DNA from: Saprospiraceae bacterium
GTDB lineage: Bacteria; Bacteroidota; Bacteroidia; Chitinophagales; Saprospiraceae
DNA: 64,000 bases
Reading direction: 5' to 3'
NCBI GenBank assembly: GCA_019638385.1
Contig: JAHBTW010000002.1
Location: 372,001-436,000, forward strand
Every line of letters begins with the position of its first letter. The stretch's first letter is position 1. Made by a program: the position numbers and the translations under genes. The notes beneath the pieces are model-generated. The model was not told the DNA's origin, did not search any database, and saw only the letters and a list, made by a program, of their open reading frames with translations. Shown here piece after piece: positions 1 through 10,104 of this stretch.

Positions 1-3000
1 GCCCCGTCCAGCTAACGGCATACGGTCCGACACCGCCGGCCATTCCTATCTTTATTTCACCGGGCGCCACACAACTTGCGTTCGTGATTTCAGTATAAAC
101 AAAGAACTGGTTGTTCAGATGCACCGTAGTATTGGCGGTACAACCCGTAGCATCAATTATAGAAATGGTATAGGTGCCTATCGGGACGCCTGTTATCTGA
201 TAGCTGTTACCTGCTACGACGGTTGATCCGCTCACCGGCCCCGTCCACACGATTTGATAGTTGGGTTGGCCGTTGGTAATCGTCAGGGCGATGTTGCCCG
301 TAGAACCTACACAGTTGCCGCCGGGTGTAGTTGCCGTCACTTGCAGACTGTTGTTGAGAATTGTAACGGTACCCGATGCGCTGCAACCGGCAGCATTGGT
401 CACTACTATAATATAAGTGCCCGGCACGGCGGGAATGTCAAGGCTGTTTTGATTGGTGACCATGCTGCCGAATGTCGGCCCGGCCCACACAACGGTGAAC
501 GGTCCGTTGCCGCCGTAAATATCCAACCAGATCGCCCCTGCGGTGGTACAGGTTTGATGTATCGGCATCAACTGAATGCTGAAAATATTGAGGTTGCCGT
601 TGGCAACAGCGATCAATTGAGAAACCTGGCACCCGCCGCTTGATACGGTCACGGTGTATATGCCGCTGGGCAAATTGGAGATCAAATAATTAGCTCCGGG
701 ACTCGTAGCGCTGCCCGATACCGGCCCGGTCCAGGAGACACCGTAAGGTCCGCCTGCCCCGCCGATGGCCACGCTGATGGAGCCTGTTTGCCCACAACCT
801 GCGTTATTGGCGGTAAGCGTCATCGTGGGCGGAATGCCCGTTACTAAGGTCACCATGCCGGTGCGGCTGCACCCGCCGGCGTCCGTCACCTGCACCACAT
901 ACGTTCCTCCGGGCAAAGCGGGAATGGTATAGTTGGCTTGGGAAGTCGTAGCGCTCCCCGATACCGGCCCTGACCAGGAAACGGCGTATGCCGGTGTTCC
1001 GTTGTTGAGTTGTATATTAATGGCGCCGGTAGCCGCGCAACCGCCCAGCGCAGAGAAGGTAGCCGACAGCGTACTGCCCGAATTGTTGATGGTGAGCACC
1101 TCGTATCGAATACAATTTACAGCATCCTGCACCTGTATGGCGTAGTTGCCGCTCGCTAATCCGGTGATGAGGTACGAGGTGTTCGATGTGAACACGCTTC
1201 CCGTACTGGGGCCGTTCCATATTATATTATATGGAGGGACGCCGCCCGATAGTTGTAAAGAAATACTTCCGGGAAGATTACAGGCGCCGTTCTGAGCCGA
1301 AGCGGTCATTCTCAGGCCGATATCCGGCACAGTCACTACCTGGGTGTAATGGCAGCCGTCATTTCCGGTAACGGTGACGGTATAAACCCCACCCGGCAGG
1401 TTGGCAATATTCGTCTGGTTGTTGAGGCTGATGAGCACAATCGTCTGCAAACCGTTGACGGATATGACGTAAGGCGCCGTTCCGTTTAAAACCTCAATGA
1501 GTATAGAACCCGGCGCATTACAGGTAGCCGTTACAGGCGTAGCGATGAAACTAAAATTGCCGCTGCTGTATGAAATGGTGAAGGTTCTGACCACCACACA
1601 GCCCAGCGCATCGCGAATATAAGCGGTGTAATTGCCGTCGCTCAATCCGCTGATGGTGTAAGGGTTGGCGTTGCCTGCATTGTAAAATCCGTTCACCGGC
1701 CCGAAAAGCTGCACGGTATAAGGTTGTACCCCACCCGTCATGGTGAACTGGGCCGTACCGCCCGTGCCGCAAACAGCGGCGGTGAGTTGCACGCCTACCG
1801 TCATGTTGGAGTTGGAAGGCACCGTTACAGTTTGCATGACGGTACATCCGTTGGAGTCCGTTATTCTCAATTCGTATAAGCCTGCCGGCAAATTGGGAAT
1901 GGTATTGGTATTGGAAGCGGAGGAAATACTCCCGTTGACGGGGCCGGTGTATTGAATGGTATATCCCGGCGTGCCGCCCGTAGTGGTCGTGGTTATGGAG
2001 CCGTTGGACTGCCCGCAGCCCGCAGCAGTGGGCGCAATGGAGGCAAAATTCAGCGCACAACCCGACGCGCAATCCACCAACAGGGTGTATGAACTCACGG
2101 CGCCGTTGTAACCATCCACCACTACATAATAAGTGCCGGGCTGCAGGAAGGCCGTAATTTGTTCGTTGGCCGTACCGCCGGTTTCGCTAAAATACATACA
2201 ACCGCCGCGGTCGCAGGAGCGCAGCAGGAAGAGCTCAAGGTTGGCCTGAAGGTTGGTCAGGCTCACGCTTACCCAGCCGGCTGCCGTTACCGTGAACGTA
2301 TGCACCACTTCGGGGCCGTTGTTTTCTACATTATAAACATTGCCGTCGCAGCCGTACAGCGATACATCGTCGTGGCCGTTGAGGTTGGTATGGTTGAAAG
2401 GCACCCCGCAAGTGAGCGGAATGGCGTCCTGACAATTCAGATAGCCGCAACTCACCTCCAAACGATATTGCCCCTGCGAATTGGCAAACTGTCCGTCCAC
2501 CACTATATAATAGGTGCCGATGGGCGCATTGGCCAGGAGGATGCCCTCATTGTTGGTGAGGGAGTTATTGGTCGTGCTGGAGCGCAGGCATTGCACCTGA
2601 CTGCAATTGCCGGACAGCAGAAACAGGTCCAGGTCTAAGCCCGGCGTCATGATTTCGAGACCGATTTGCAGGTCGCCGGGGGTGGTTTTGTGAATCATAT
2701 ACACCTTCTCCGGCCCTGCAAACGTATTGTTGCTGCAACCGGGATAAGTGTTGATGCTGTTGCCGGCGCCCACGGTGGTTTCAAACGGCAGGTAATCGCC
2801 GCACTGAATGAGCACCGCTTTGTTGCACCACGCAGAGAGGCCCCCGCAGGGACCTTGCGTGAAGCTCGTGACCCCCGCAGCGGTAGCACTGCATGAGTTC
2901 GGATAGGTGATACCGTTGCAACCGCAAACGGGCGCTAACGTACCCGGACAATTGGCGTTGGGATTCATCAATGCCGGGTTGATGCAAGCCGTTTGGCAAG

Positions 3001-3635
3001 AACCGGCCGTGTAGAAATTAATACCGTTAGCCTGTGCTACACAAGCATTTACGTAGCTAATACCGTTGCAGCCGCACACCGGAGCATTGGTCTGCGCGCA
3101 GATCAGGCTGAGCACGCCGGAGTTCGGGTCTAATGCTACTCCTCCACCGCTCAAAATCAGGTTCGGGTTGAAGCAACTCGTGTTGCAGGGGCCGGGCGTA
3201 GTGGCCGTGATACCCGCTCGTTGGGCCTCGCATGCGTTTCCGTAGGTTTTACCATTACAACCGCATACCGGGTCGTACACCTGTGGGCAGGCTTGGCCGG
3301 GATTGATCGCCGATGGGTTGATACATGAACTGAAGCACACCCCGTAAGTGTACTGTCCTGCCCCTGCCAATTGAGCAAAGCATGGGTTCAAATAGGTAGT
3401 TCCATTGGCGGCGCAAACAGGTTCTACCGTAAGCGGGCACAAGGGTGATGGAGGTCCGATGAAAGAATGGTCAATGCCGGTTGAAGCGTTCGTGGCGAGC
3501 GCCACATCTCCTTTTGAAAAGGAAGATTTGTTTTCATCGGTCCGGGAGGCTGTTTTGCTTCCTTCATTTTCGGAATAACCGAAAGCTACAGAAAAAATAA
3601 ACAGCGTGAGCACAGTTGTAAAAATTTTTCTCATT
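1..3635 (-). CDS. Giant secreted adhesin-like protein with Kazal, PPC and SprB-type repeats (partial)
   Basis: Reading the minus strand from the ATG at 3635 gives an open frame of at least 1211 codons that runs off the left edge, so the C-terminus is missing. Residues 1-19 form a signal peptide. Four Kazal-type protease-inhibitor-like modules follow at about residues 66-100, 116-150, 179-213 and 229-263, recognised by the repeated pattern PVCGCNG.[TS]Y.N.C. Two pre-peptidase C-terminal (PPC)-like modules end in GTYYIVVDG and GTYYVVVDG (about residues 266-520). The rest is eight complete and one cut repeat of about 80 residues. Each carries a cysteine near its start, a W.GP.SGS core and an end like GTYTV.V.DA.GC, which is the SprB-repeat style of Bacteroidota gliding and surface adhesins. 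A T9SS sorting domain would be expected beyond the edge. The architecture is clear; the role in adhesion is inferred from family knowledge. Confidence 0.85.
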
Positions 3636-3971
3636 TTATGGGATTACTTATAATTCGTGAAACAATTTTATTCGACGCAAAAAAAAACAACGGTAACGAC
3701 TTTGCTTACTGCAAATTGAACTATGTTTGATTCTTTCAAAAAAAACGCACCAATACCGCCCTTATCTCCCCGCTCTCCGGCTGCTGCGCCGGTAAATAGT
3801 GGGTAAGTAGGGTAACCTACAGGGTAAGGTAGATAGTAAGTGGTTTGTGTGTATTGGAGTCCTCGAAAACTACTTAGTTGGTTATCAAGGCTTCCATGAG
3901 CTTTATGTGAAGGGCCTGCAAGCTCTGAAGGGTAAAAATCAATTCTCGCCTGTAAAAGTACAATTTTTACT
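3636..3971. other. Divergent intergenic region between adhesin and propeller gene
   Basis: This 336-base gap separates two divergently transcribed genes and holds no convincing gene. It carries a good Bacteroidota-type promoter on the plus strand (3701-3729) and a small palindrome GTAGG-GTAA-CCTAC at 3807-3820. For the leftward gene only a weak TAAAATTG box was found near 3663-3670. Confidence 0.5.
3701..3729 (+). promoter_or_regulatory. Bacteroidota-type promoter, TTTG-N17-TATGTTTG
   Basis: TTTG at 3701-3704 and TATGTTTG at 3722-3729 match the -33 TTTG and -7 TAnnTTTG boxes with 17 bases between. Transcription would start near 3737, leaving an untranslated leader of about 235 bases before the propeller gene at 3972. 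A closer promoter cannot be excluded. Confidence 0.5.
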
Positions 3972-6900
3972 ATGAAAGAAAGAACTTTTTTATTTTCACT
4001 TATTCTCGGATTTTTCACGTTGACGACCCCAAATACTCCGTTTGCTCAGCCGGTCAACCACTTATCCTTTGAATCCGGCCTCCAATATCGCTGCATCGGC
4101 CCGGCAAGAGGCGGGCGGGTCACGGCTGTAACGGGCATTCCTGCTCAGCCTTTCACTTTTTTTATGGGCGCTACCGGCGGCGGCGTATGGCGCACCGACG
4201 ATGCCGGCCTTACCTGGCACAACATTTCCGACGGCTATTTTGCCACCGGCTCCATCGGCGCTATTGCCGTTGCGCCCTCCGACCCTAACGTGCTGTATGT
4301 GGGTACCGGCGCCGCAGACGTGCGCGGCAACGTGTCTGCCGGCAAGGGTATGTATAAATCGCTCGACGGCGGCAAAACCTGGGCGCCCTCCGGTTTGGAA
4401 AATGCCGGGCAGATCGCCGGTATCGTGGTACATCCCACCGACCCGGACTGGGTGTATGCAGCCGTACTCGGCAATATCTTCGGCCCCAACCCCGACCGCG
4501 GGGTGTTTCGCTCCCGCGACGGCGGTCGTAACTGGAAAAAAGTGCTTTTCGTCAACGAGCGCACCGGCGCTGTGGATTTGGTCATGGACCCCTCCAACCC
4601 GCGCATTCTCTATGCCGGTATGTGGACGGTCGAGCGCAAGCCCTGGACCTTCATAGACGGCAGTACCGACGGCGGCGTATGGAAAAGTACCGACAGCGGC
4701 GATACCTGGAAAAAATTGGAAAACGGCCTGCCGGCCGGCAAAGTGGGCCGCATCGGCATTGCTGTATCGCCCGCCGATCCGCAGCGGGTTTGGGTGCAAA
4801 TAGAAGCCGAAGCGGAAACCCTCGGCGGTCTGTACCGCTCCGACGACGGCGCCGCTACTTTCCGCCGCATCAACCGCCACCACGATCTGCGCCAACGCGC
4901 CTGGTACTACTCCCGCATCTATGCCGACCCCAAAGACCGGAATACGGTGTATGCGCTCAATGTGCGCTTTTGGAAATCCATAGATGGAGGCGCCAATTTT
5001 GAATCCATTCGCACCCCGCACAGCGACAACCACGCCTTGTGGATCAACCCCGACAATCCGCTCATCATGGCTAATGGCAATGACGGCGGCGCTAAGGTCA
5101 CCCTCAACGGCGGCAAATCCTGGAGTTCCATACTCAACCAACCCACCGCCGAGTTCTATCGCGTTACCACCGACAACAATTTTCCCTACCGCGTGTACGG
5201 CGCTCAACAGGACAACACTACCGTCAGCGTGCCCAGTCGCTGGGAAGCCGACATCAGCCCGCTTCAGCACTGGTACTCCGTCGGCGGAGGCGAAAGTGGT
5301 CACATCGCCGTGGACCCGCGCAACGCCGATCTGCTCTACGCCGGCAATTACATCGGCCAGATCACCCGCAAAGACCGCAAGGCCGGTCACCAAAAGGACA
5401 TCGTGGCGTATCCGGAAATGCACGACGGCCTCGCACCTCGCGACATTCGCTACCGCTTTCAATGGAATGCGCCCATCCGCATCTCTCAGCACCGGCCCGA
5501 TGTGGTATATCATTGCTCGCAATACGTTCACCGCTCTGCCGACAACGGCAAAACCTGGGCGCTCATCAGCCCCGATCTCACTACCCGTAACGACCGCTAC
5601 CTCGACCTGCCCGGTGGCCCCATCCAGCACGACCATACCGGCGTGGAGTTGTTCTGCACCATCTTCGCTTTTGAAGAATCGCCCCATCAGGCCGGAGAGC
5701 TGTGGGCGGGCAGCGACGACGGATTGGTACATTTGTCGAAAGACGACGGACGTACCTGGACCAATATCACGCCGAAGGCCATGCCCGCCGATGCCACCGT
5801 CAATACAATAGAACTTTCGGCGCACCAACCGGGCCGGGCGCTCATCGCCGCGCACAAATACCGCGAAAACGATTTCCGTCCCTATATTTTCCTCACCGAC
5901 GATTACGGCCAAAACTGGAAACTTATCACAGCGGGCATTCCTGCCGATCACTTTGTACGCGTGGTGCGCGAAGACCCGCTTCGCAAGGGCTTGCTCTACG
6001 CCGGCGCCGAATACGGCATGTACTGCTCCTTCGACGAGGGCCGACAGTGGCAGCCGCTCCAACTCAACCTGCCCGTGACGCCCATTGCAGATATGGTAGT
6101 GAAAAACGGCGACCTCGTGGTGGCCACACAGGGCCGGTCTTTTTGGATATTGGATGACCTTTCGCCGCTGCGGCAAGTGCAGGAACAACCGGACACAACG
6201 GCGGCCCGGCTGTACGCACCCCGTCCGGCTTATCGCCATCAATTCGGCAACTACCGCGATGACCCCGCTGCCCCCGACCCGGCGCCCAACGGCGCGCTCA
6301 TTTACTTCCGGTTGCCCGCCGCTCCCGACCCGGCACAGCCCCTGCGCATTTCCATATTGGATGCCAACGGCAAAGCGCGCCGGGTGTTTGCCGCACAGCC
6401 CGATAAAGACAAAGGCGAAGAGCTGCTGCCGGCAGTAGCCGGTCTCAATCGCTTAGAATGGGACCTGCGATACGAGGCCCCCAAGGTGATTGAAAAAGCA
6501 GTCTTCTCATTGGCCGATGCAAGCGGCGTGAAAGCGCCTCCGGGGCTGCATCAGGTGGTGCTGGAAATCGGAGGGCGCCAATGGGAGCAACCGCTGACCG
6601 TACAAAAAGACCCGCGATGGACGCAAACCGACACCGACCTGCGCGCCCAATACGATCTGGCCATGCGCGTGAAAGCGCTGTTGGAATCGTGCCATCAATC
6701 GGTGGAAAAGTTGCGCGCTGCACGCACTCAAATTCAGGATGTCTTCCGGCGGAAAAGCGCGGCCAAACTCCCTGTCAGCACACAGGCTCAAAAAGAAATG
6801 GCGCTGAAAAAACTCAACGAACTGGAAGAAGACCTCATCCAACATCGCAGCGAAAGCAGTCAGGACCCGATCAATTACCCCTCCAAAATAGATGACCAAA

Positions 6901-7091
6901 TCGCTTATCTCTACTCCATCGTCAACCATCAGGACGACCGGCCCAATGCCGGCGCTTATGAGCGCTTCACGGATTTGGAAAAGGCATTAGCCCCGCTCAC
7001 GGAACGCCTGAATGCTATTTTGGAACAGGATGTCGCTGCATTGAATACCGCCCTGCTCCAACACGGGATGCAGTTGATCGGCGAGCGGTAG
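3972..7091 (+). CDS. Exported VPS10/sortilin-like Asp-box (BNR) propeller protein
   Basis: This 1039-residue protein starts with a signal peptide (about residues 1-25). It then shows many Asp-box turns of the form S.D.G.TW, for example SLDGGKTW, SRDGGRNW, STDSGDTW, SADNGKTW and SKDDGRTW, which mark blades of a sialidase/VPS10-type beta-propeller. It fits the family of about 1000-residue exported 'VPS10 domain' or 'glycosyl hydrolase, BNR repeat' proteins common in Bacteroidota. These begin with a GxARGGRV-like stretch (here IGPARGGRV) and have a GGGVWRT motif. The C-terminal 250 residues are a beta-sandwich linker followed by a helical region. No T9SS sorting domain is visible. No catalytic residues can be assigned, so an enzymatic role is not claimed. 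The gene stands alone with a long leader. Confidence 0.85.
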   Translation: MKERTFLFSLILGFFTLTTPNTPFAQPVNHLSFESGLQYRCIGPARGGRVTAVTGIPAQPFTFFMGATGGGVWRTDDAGLTWHNISDGYFATGSIGAIAVAPSDPNVLYVGTGAADVRGNVSAGKGMYKSLDGGKTWAPSGLENAGQIAGIVVHPTDPDWVYAAVLGNIFGPNPDRGVFRSRDGGRNWKKVLFVNERTGAVDLVMDPSNPRILYAGMWTVERKPWTFIDGSTDGGVWKSTDSGDTWKKLENGLPAGKVGRIGIAVSPADPQRVWVQIEAEAETLGGLYRSDDGAATFRRINRHHDLRQRAWYYSRIYADPKDRNTVYALNVRFWKSIDGGANFESIRTPHSDNHALWINPDNPLIMANGNDGGAKVTLNGGKSWSSILNQPTAEFYRVTTDNNFPYRVYGAQQDNTTVSVPSRWEADISPLQHWYSVGGGESGHIAVDPRNADLLYAGNYIGQITRKDRKAGHQKDIVAYPEMHDGLAPRDIRYRFQWNAPIRISQHRPDVVYHCSQYVHRSADNGKTWALISPDLTTRNDRYLDLPGGPIQHDHTGVELFCTIFAFEESPHQAGELWAGSDDGLVHLSKDDGRTWTNITPKAMPADATVNTIELSAHQPGRALIAAHKYRENDFRPYIFLTDDYGQNWKLITAGIPADHFVRVVREDPLRKGLLYAGAEYGMYCSFDEGRQWQPLQLNLPVTPIADMVVKNGDLVVATQGRSFWILDDLSPLRQVQEQPDTTAARLYAPRPAYRHQFGNYRDDPAAPDPAPNGALIYFRLPAAPDPAQPLRISILDANGKARRVFAAQPDKDKGEELLPAVAGLNRLEWDLRYEAPKVIEKAVFSLADASGVKAPPGLHQVVLEIGGRQWEQPLTVQKDPRWTQTDTDLRAQYDLAMRVKALLESCHQSVEKLRAARTQIQDVFRRKSAAKLPVSTQAQKEMALKKLNELEEDLIQHRSESSQDPINYPSKIDDQIAYLYSIVNHQDDRPNAGAYERFTDLEKALAPLTERLNAILEQDVAALNTALLQHGMQLIGER

Positions 7092-7110
7092 GGGGAGGCC
7101 CAAATACCCT

Positions 7111-7314
7111 TCACTCTTCCAGCCTGAACCGCACCGGAATCCTGAACTGGACACGCACCGGACGACTTCGGTTTCTGCCTGACGGCGTCCATTTCAACCC
7201 CATTTCATTCATCAGCATCACGACACGGACTGCCTCTTTATCTAAATCGGCATGCAGGCTTTTCACCACCCCGGCATTGGTCACGGTACCGTCTTTTTCC
7301 ACTATGAAGTAAGA
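7111..7314 (-). pseudogene. TonB C-terminal domain remnant
   Basis: The minus-strand frame ending at 7111 reads YFIVEKDGTV, then KEAVRVV, KWTPSGRN and PVRVQFRIPVRFRLEE. This is the typical end of a Bacteroidota energy-transducer TonB C-terminal domain, the part that touches outer-membrane receptors. Only about 65 residues remain. The upstream proline-rich and transmembrane parts of TonB are absent, and the frame runs into unrelated sequence near 7315-7365. It partly overlaps, out of frame, the end of the small membrane protein at 7302-7481. It is best read as a broken or recombined TonB end rather than a working gene. Confidence 0.6.
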
Positions 7315-7481
7315 AAACCATATATACCTCCAGCAATTAAAATAGACCACATAACATCCAGCCAAAATCCATTGAACTGCTCACCGTTAATTTTTTTTCT
7401 CAGCATTGTTGTGTGCCAAGCGATCATGAACATGTAAATCAGGTTACCCATAATTAGAGCAAAAACAATCATCTCTTTCAT
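7302..7481 (-). CDS. Small two-helix membrane protein, unknown function
   Basis: A 59-residue protein whose ATG at 7481 is preferred over the TTG two codons upstream. Two hydrophobic segments (about residues 3-24 and 44-57) flank a short polar loop with RKKINGEQ, so both ends probably lie on the same side of the inner membrane. No family is recognised. Its last bases overlap the TonB remnant in another frame. It may be a truncated gene whose 3' end was replaced when the TonB fragment arrived; alternatively it is a genuine tiny membrane protein. Confidence 0.4.
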   Translation of the reverse strand: MKEMIVFALIMGNLIYMFMIAWHTTMLRKKINGEQFNGFWLDVMWSILIAGGIYGFLTS

Positions 7482-7770
7482 ATTCAAAAGTTCGGTGCTA
7501 TTTTTGTTACTTCATGTTTTGCCTGTTGCCTCGCTCGTTCTGATACACCCCGGAACAATTATCACCTCACCTCTGACGAGAAAAAAATGTTAAGCAATTG
7601 ATTTAATTACCGGGTTTGAATGCGGCTCTGCAAATTTAAGAACTATGCCTCCTCTTTCCCTAAAAAAAACACACCCTCCCCATGCAGCGAATCCCCACCG
7701 GGGTCGGTTATACTATTAACAGCCGCAAATGAACGGCGCGAAATTCCTTCTCCATCAAAATCCTGTTCGC

Positions 7771-9546
7771 ATGAAAAAATGCCTTCTTTGGGGAATCATC
7801 CTGCTTTCCCTGAGCGCTTGCCGCAAAGACACGGAAGAAACCATCGTTACGGAAACCTACTTCAAACCGCCGGTGGTGCGCGTGAAAGGCACGGTAGCCG
7901 GAAGGGTGACTACCGATCTCGGCTACGCGCTGGAAGGCGTAAGCGTATATATCGGATCGCAGCAAACGATTACAGGCCCTGATGGGCATTTCCTCTTCAG
8001 GAATGCCGATCTGGATGCCAACGGCACCTACATCAGGGCAGAACACCCAAATTGTTTTCACGCCTCCCGGCGCATTTTTCCCTCGGCGAATTCTACAAAC
8101 TATACCGATTTGACGCTGATCTGGAAATCTTCCGGGGGCATGATATCCGCATCCGAGGGAGGCGTCGTAACCTTGCCTGGCGGCGCAAAAGTGACACTGC
8201 CGCCCAACAGCATCGTGACGAGAGACGGATTACCCTACAACGGTCAGTTGCTGGTTCTTGCGACCTGGCTTGACCCCACCGGCCCGAATTTGGACGAACT
8301 GATGCCCGGCAACTTGGTAGGCATTAACTCGGACGACCGGGAGGTCTCTTTGGCTTCATACGGCATGATTGGAGTTGTACTTCAAGTGCCCGGCACAATC
8401 AACGAACGCCTTCAACTGGCTCCCGGCGCCGAAGCGGAGTTGTTTTTCCCTGTGCCTGCTCCCCTGCTACAAAGCGCTCCCGAAACAATACCCCTCTGGC
8501 ACTTTGACGAACGCGACGGCCTTTGGCGAGAGGAAGGTGAGGCATTTCTTCAGAATGGCGGATACATGGGCAAGGTCAAACACTTCTCTTTCTGGAATTG
8601 CGATGCGCCGTTTCCATCATCGAGTATTAGCGGCCGCATAACGGATGGCTCCGGCAGGCCCACCTCCGGCGTCACGTTGCGCATTCTGTTCCCATCAAGG
8701 AGCCTTACCGCCCGGGGATCCACCAATAGTGCGGGCTATTTTACAGGCAGAATTCCGACCAACGAACCGCTTGTACTGGAGATTCACCTGCCTTGCAGTG
8801 GCGTAGCCTCCAGGAATATCGGCCCTTTCTCAGGGCATGCCGACCTCGGCGATATCCGCATTGACGACCCTGCCTTTTCCACCTTGCATGTATCTGGCCG
8901 CCTGTTAGATTGCGGCGGAAACCCAATATACGGCCTGGCGCGGGTGTGTTGGAGCGATGGGTGCCGGTACATTGCTGCCGATGCCGACGGCTACTTCAGC
9001 GAAAGGGTCACTTTCTGCCAGGGTTCTCAACTCACCTATTTTGGAATAGACACGGATGCGTTGTGGCAAAACGGGCCGAGACTGTTAAACTCCGTCATTG
9101 ATGCTGTTCTGGGCGATGTGAGAGTATGTGCGCCCAATACTGACAGTTATATACGAGTAAACCTGCTTGGCGAAGAAGATTTGTTTTTGACACAGGTTCA
9201 ACTCTTCGCAAATTCCGATTCAACCATAGTTTATGCCTCCCGGAATGACGCAACCTCCGTAGGCGTTGGGGCGAATATTTTCCAACGCAGGGGTATCTTT
9301 CAAGGGGTTGACGTCCTATTCAATTACACCGGAAAAAGAACTATTTCAGGAGAAGAAAGAGATATTTTCACATCATGCAGCATAGGCGCTTGTCCAAATA
9401 GTTTTACAGTAATTTTCACGGACAATTGGTTAGACTGGGATGGCTTTGTAAGAGGTAGTTTTGAAGGCAAGCTGGATGTGCTTCTAGATAACGGGCAAGT
9501 GCTTTCTGACGTACCCATACATGGCGATTTTAGAAGACCATATTAA
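7771..9546 (+). CDS. Lipoprotein with carboxypeptidase-regulatory-like domains
   Basis: A 591-residue lipoprotein. The start at 7771 is chosen because it places a clean lipoprotein signal directly after it, with the lipobox LSAC and the acylated cysteine at residue 17; in-frame codons upstream are poor. Residues about 40-110 form a carboxypeptidase-regulatory-like fold (VAGRVTTDLG, GPDGHFLFRN). A segment with EGGVVTLPGGAKVTLPPNSI resembles CILP/ZU5-like extracellular modules. Two further regulatory-like domains follow (SGRITDGSGRP and VSGRLLDCGGNP). It is likely anchored in the outer membrane. The sigma-factor gene begins 22 bases downstream, so the three genes 7771-11453 may form one operon. 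The substrate or partner is unknown. Confidence 0.8.
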   Translation: MKKCLLWGIILLSLSACRKDTEETIVTETYFKPPVVRVKGTVAGRVTTDLGYALEGVSVYIGSQQTITGPDGHFLFRNADLDANGTYIRAEHPNCFHASRRIFPSANSTNYTDLTLIWKSSGGMISASEGGVVTLPGGAKVTLPPNSIVTRDGLPYNGQLLVLATWLDPTGPNLDELMPGNLVGINSDDREVSLASYGMIGVVLQVPGTINERLQLAPGAEAELFFPVPAPLLQSAPETIPLWHFDERDGLWREEGEAFLQNGGYMGKVKHFSFWNCDAPFPSSSISGRITDGSGRPTSGVTLRILFPSRSLTARGSTNSAGYFTGRIPTNEPLVLEIHLPCSGVASRNIGPFSGHADLGDIRIDDPAFSTLHVSGRLLDCGGNPIYGLARVCWSDGCRYIAADADGYFSERVTFCQGSQLTYFGIDTDALWQNGPRLLNSVIDAVLGDVRVCAPNTDSYIRVNLLGEEDLFLTQVQLFANSDSTIVYASRNDATSVGVGANIFQRRGIFQGVDVLFNYTGKRTISGEERDIFTSCSIGACPNSFTVIFTDNWLDWDGFVRGSFEGKLDVLLDNGQVLSDVPIHGDFRRPY

Positions 9547-9567
9547 AAAAATACCAAGCCTGGAATC

Positions 9568-10104
9568 TTGACCGAACACGACCTCATACAAGGATGCCTC
9601 CGGGGCGATGCCCGATGCCAGCGCGCATTGGTGGATCGCTATGTGCCCGTGCTGCTCACCGCGGCCCGGCGCTACGCCGGCGATCACTCTGCCGCAGAAG
9701 ACATTCTCCAGGAGGCCCTGATTAAGATTTTCCGGGCGCTGCCCCGCTACCGGGCTACCGGCTCCTTTGAAGGCTGGATGCGCCGCATCGTGGCCAATAC
9801 CGCCCTGAACGCCCTTGACAAAAGCCGGCTGCGCCTCAATAACGGCTGCCTCAGCCTCGTGGATGACCCGGAGATACCGCCCGAAGCGTATGTCCATCTC
9901 GGCACAGAAGAACTACTTGCGCTCATCGCCCGCCTGCCGGAGGGCTTCCGCCAGATTTTTAATCTCTACGTCATGGAACAATATCCACACACCGAGATCG
10001 CCGCCATGCTGGGCATCTCCGAGAGTACTTCCCGCTCCCAACTCATGCGCGCCCGGCGCTTATTGCAAAACATGATTGCTCAACGCGAAAAAATCAGAAT
10101 ATGA
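9568..10104 (+). CDS. ECF-type RNA polymerase sigma factor
   Basis: A 178-residue sigma-70 family ECF factor that directs RNA polymerase to a specific promoter set. Region 2 covers about residues 20-90 (AAEDILQEALIKIFRALPRY, then SFEGWMRRIVANTALNALDK). Region 4 covers about residues 112-165 (LPEGFRQIFNLYVMEQYPH, then EIAAMLGISESTSRSQLMRA). The only start before region 2 that fits is TTG at 9568. The stop overlaps the start of the next gene by four bases (ATGA), as is usual for a sigma factor and its cognate regulator. Its targets are unknown. Confidence 0.9.
   Translation: MTEHDLIQGCLRGDARCQRALVDRYVPVLLTAARRYAGDHSAAEDILQEALIKIFRALPRYRATGSFEGWMRRIVANTALNALDKSRLRLNNGCLSLVDDPEIPPEAYVHLGTEELLALIARLPEGFRQIFNLYVMEQYPHTEIAAMLGISESTSRSQLMRARRLLQNMIAQREKIRI

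Noticed and set aside
253..3440. Several short frames on both strands inside the adhesin gene
   Set aside because: All are out of frame with the continuous 1211-codon minus-strand reading that carries the Kazal, PPC and SprB patterns.
3668..4018. 116-codon minus-strand frame in the divergent region
   Set aside because: It overlaps the start of the VPS10-like gene and a good promoter, and its sequence is of low complexity.
4062..6242. 726-codon open frame on the strand opposite the VPS10-like gene
   Set aside because: It is a shadow of the GC-rich third positions of 3972-7091; it has no domain, signal or start context of its own, and the plus-strand gene has clear Asp-box repeats.
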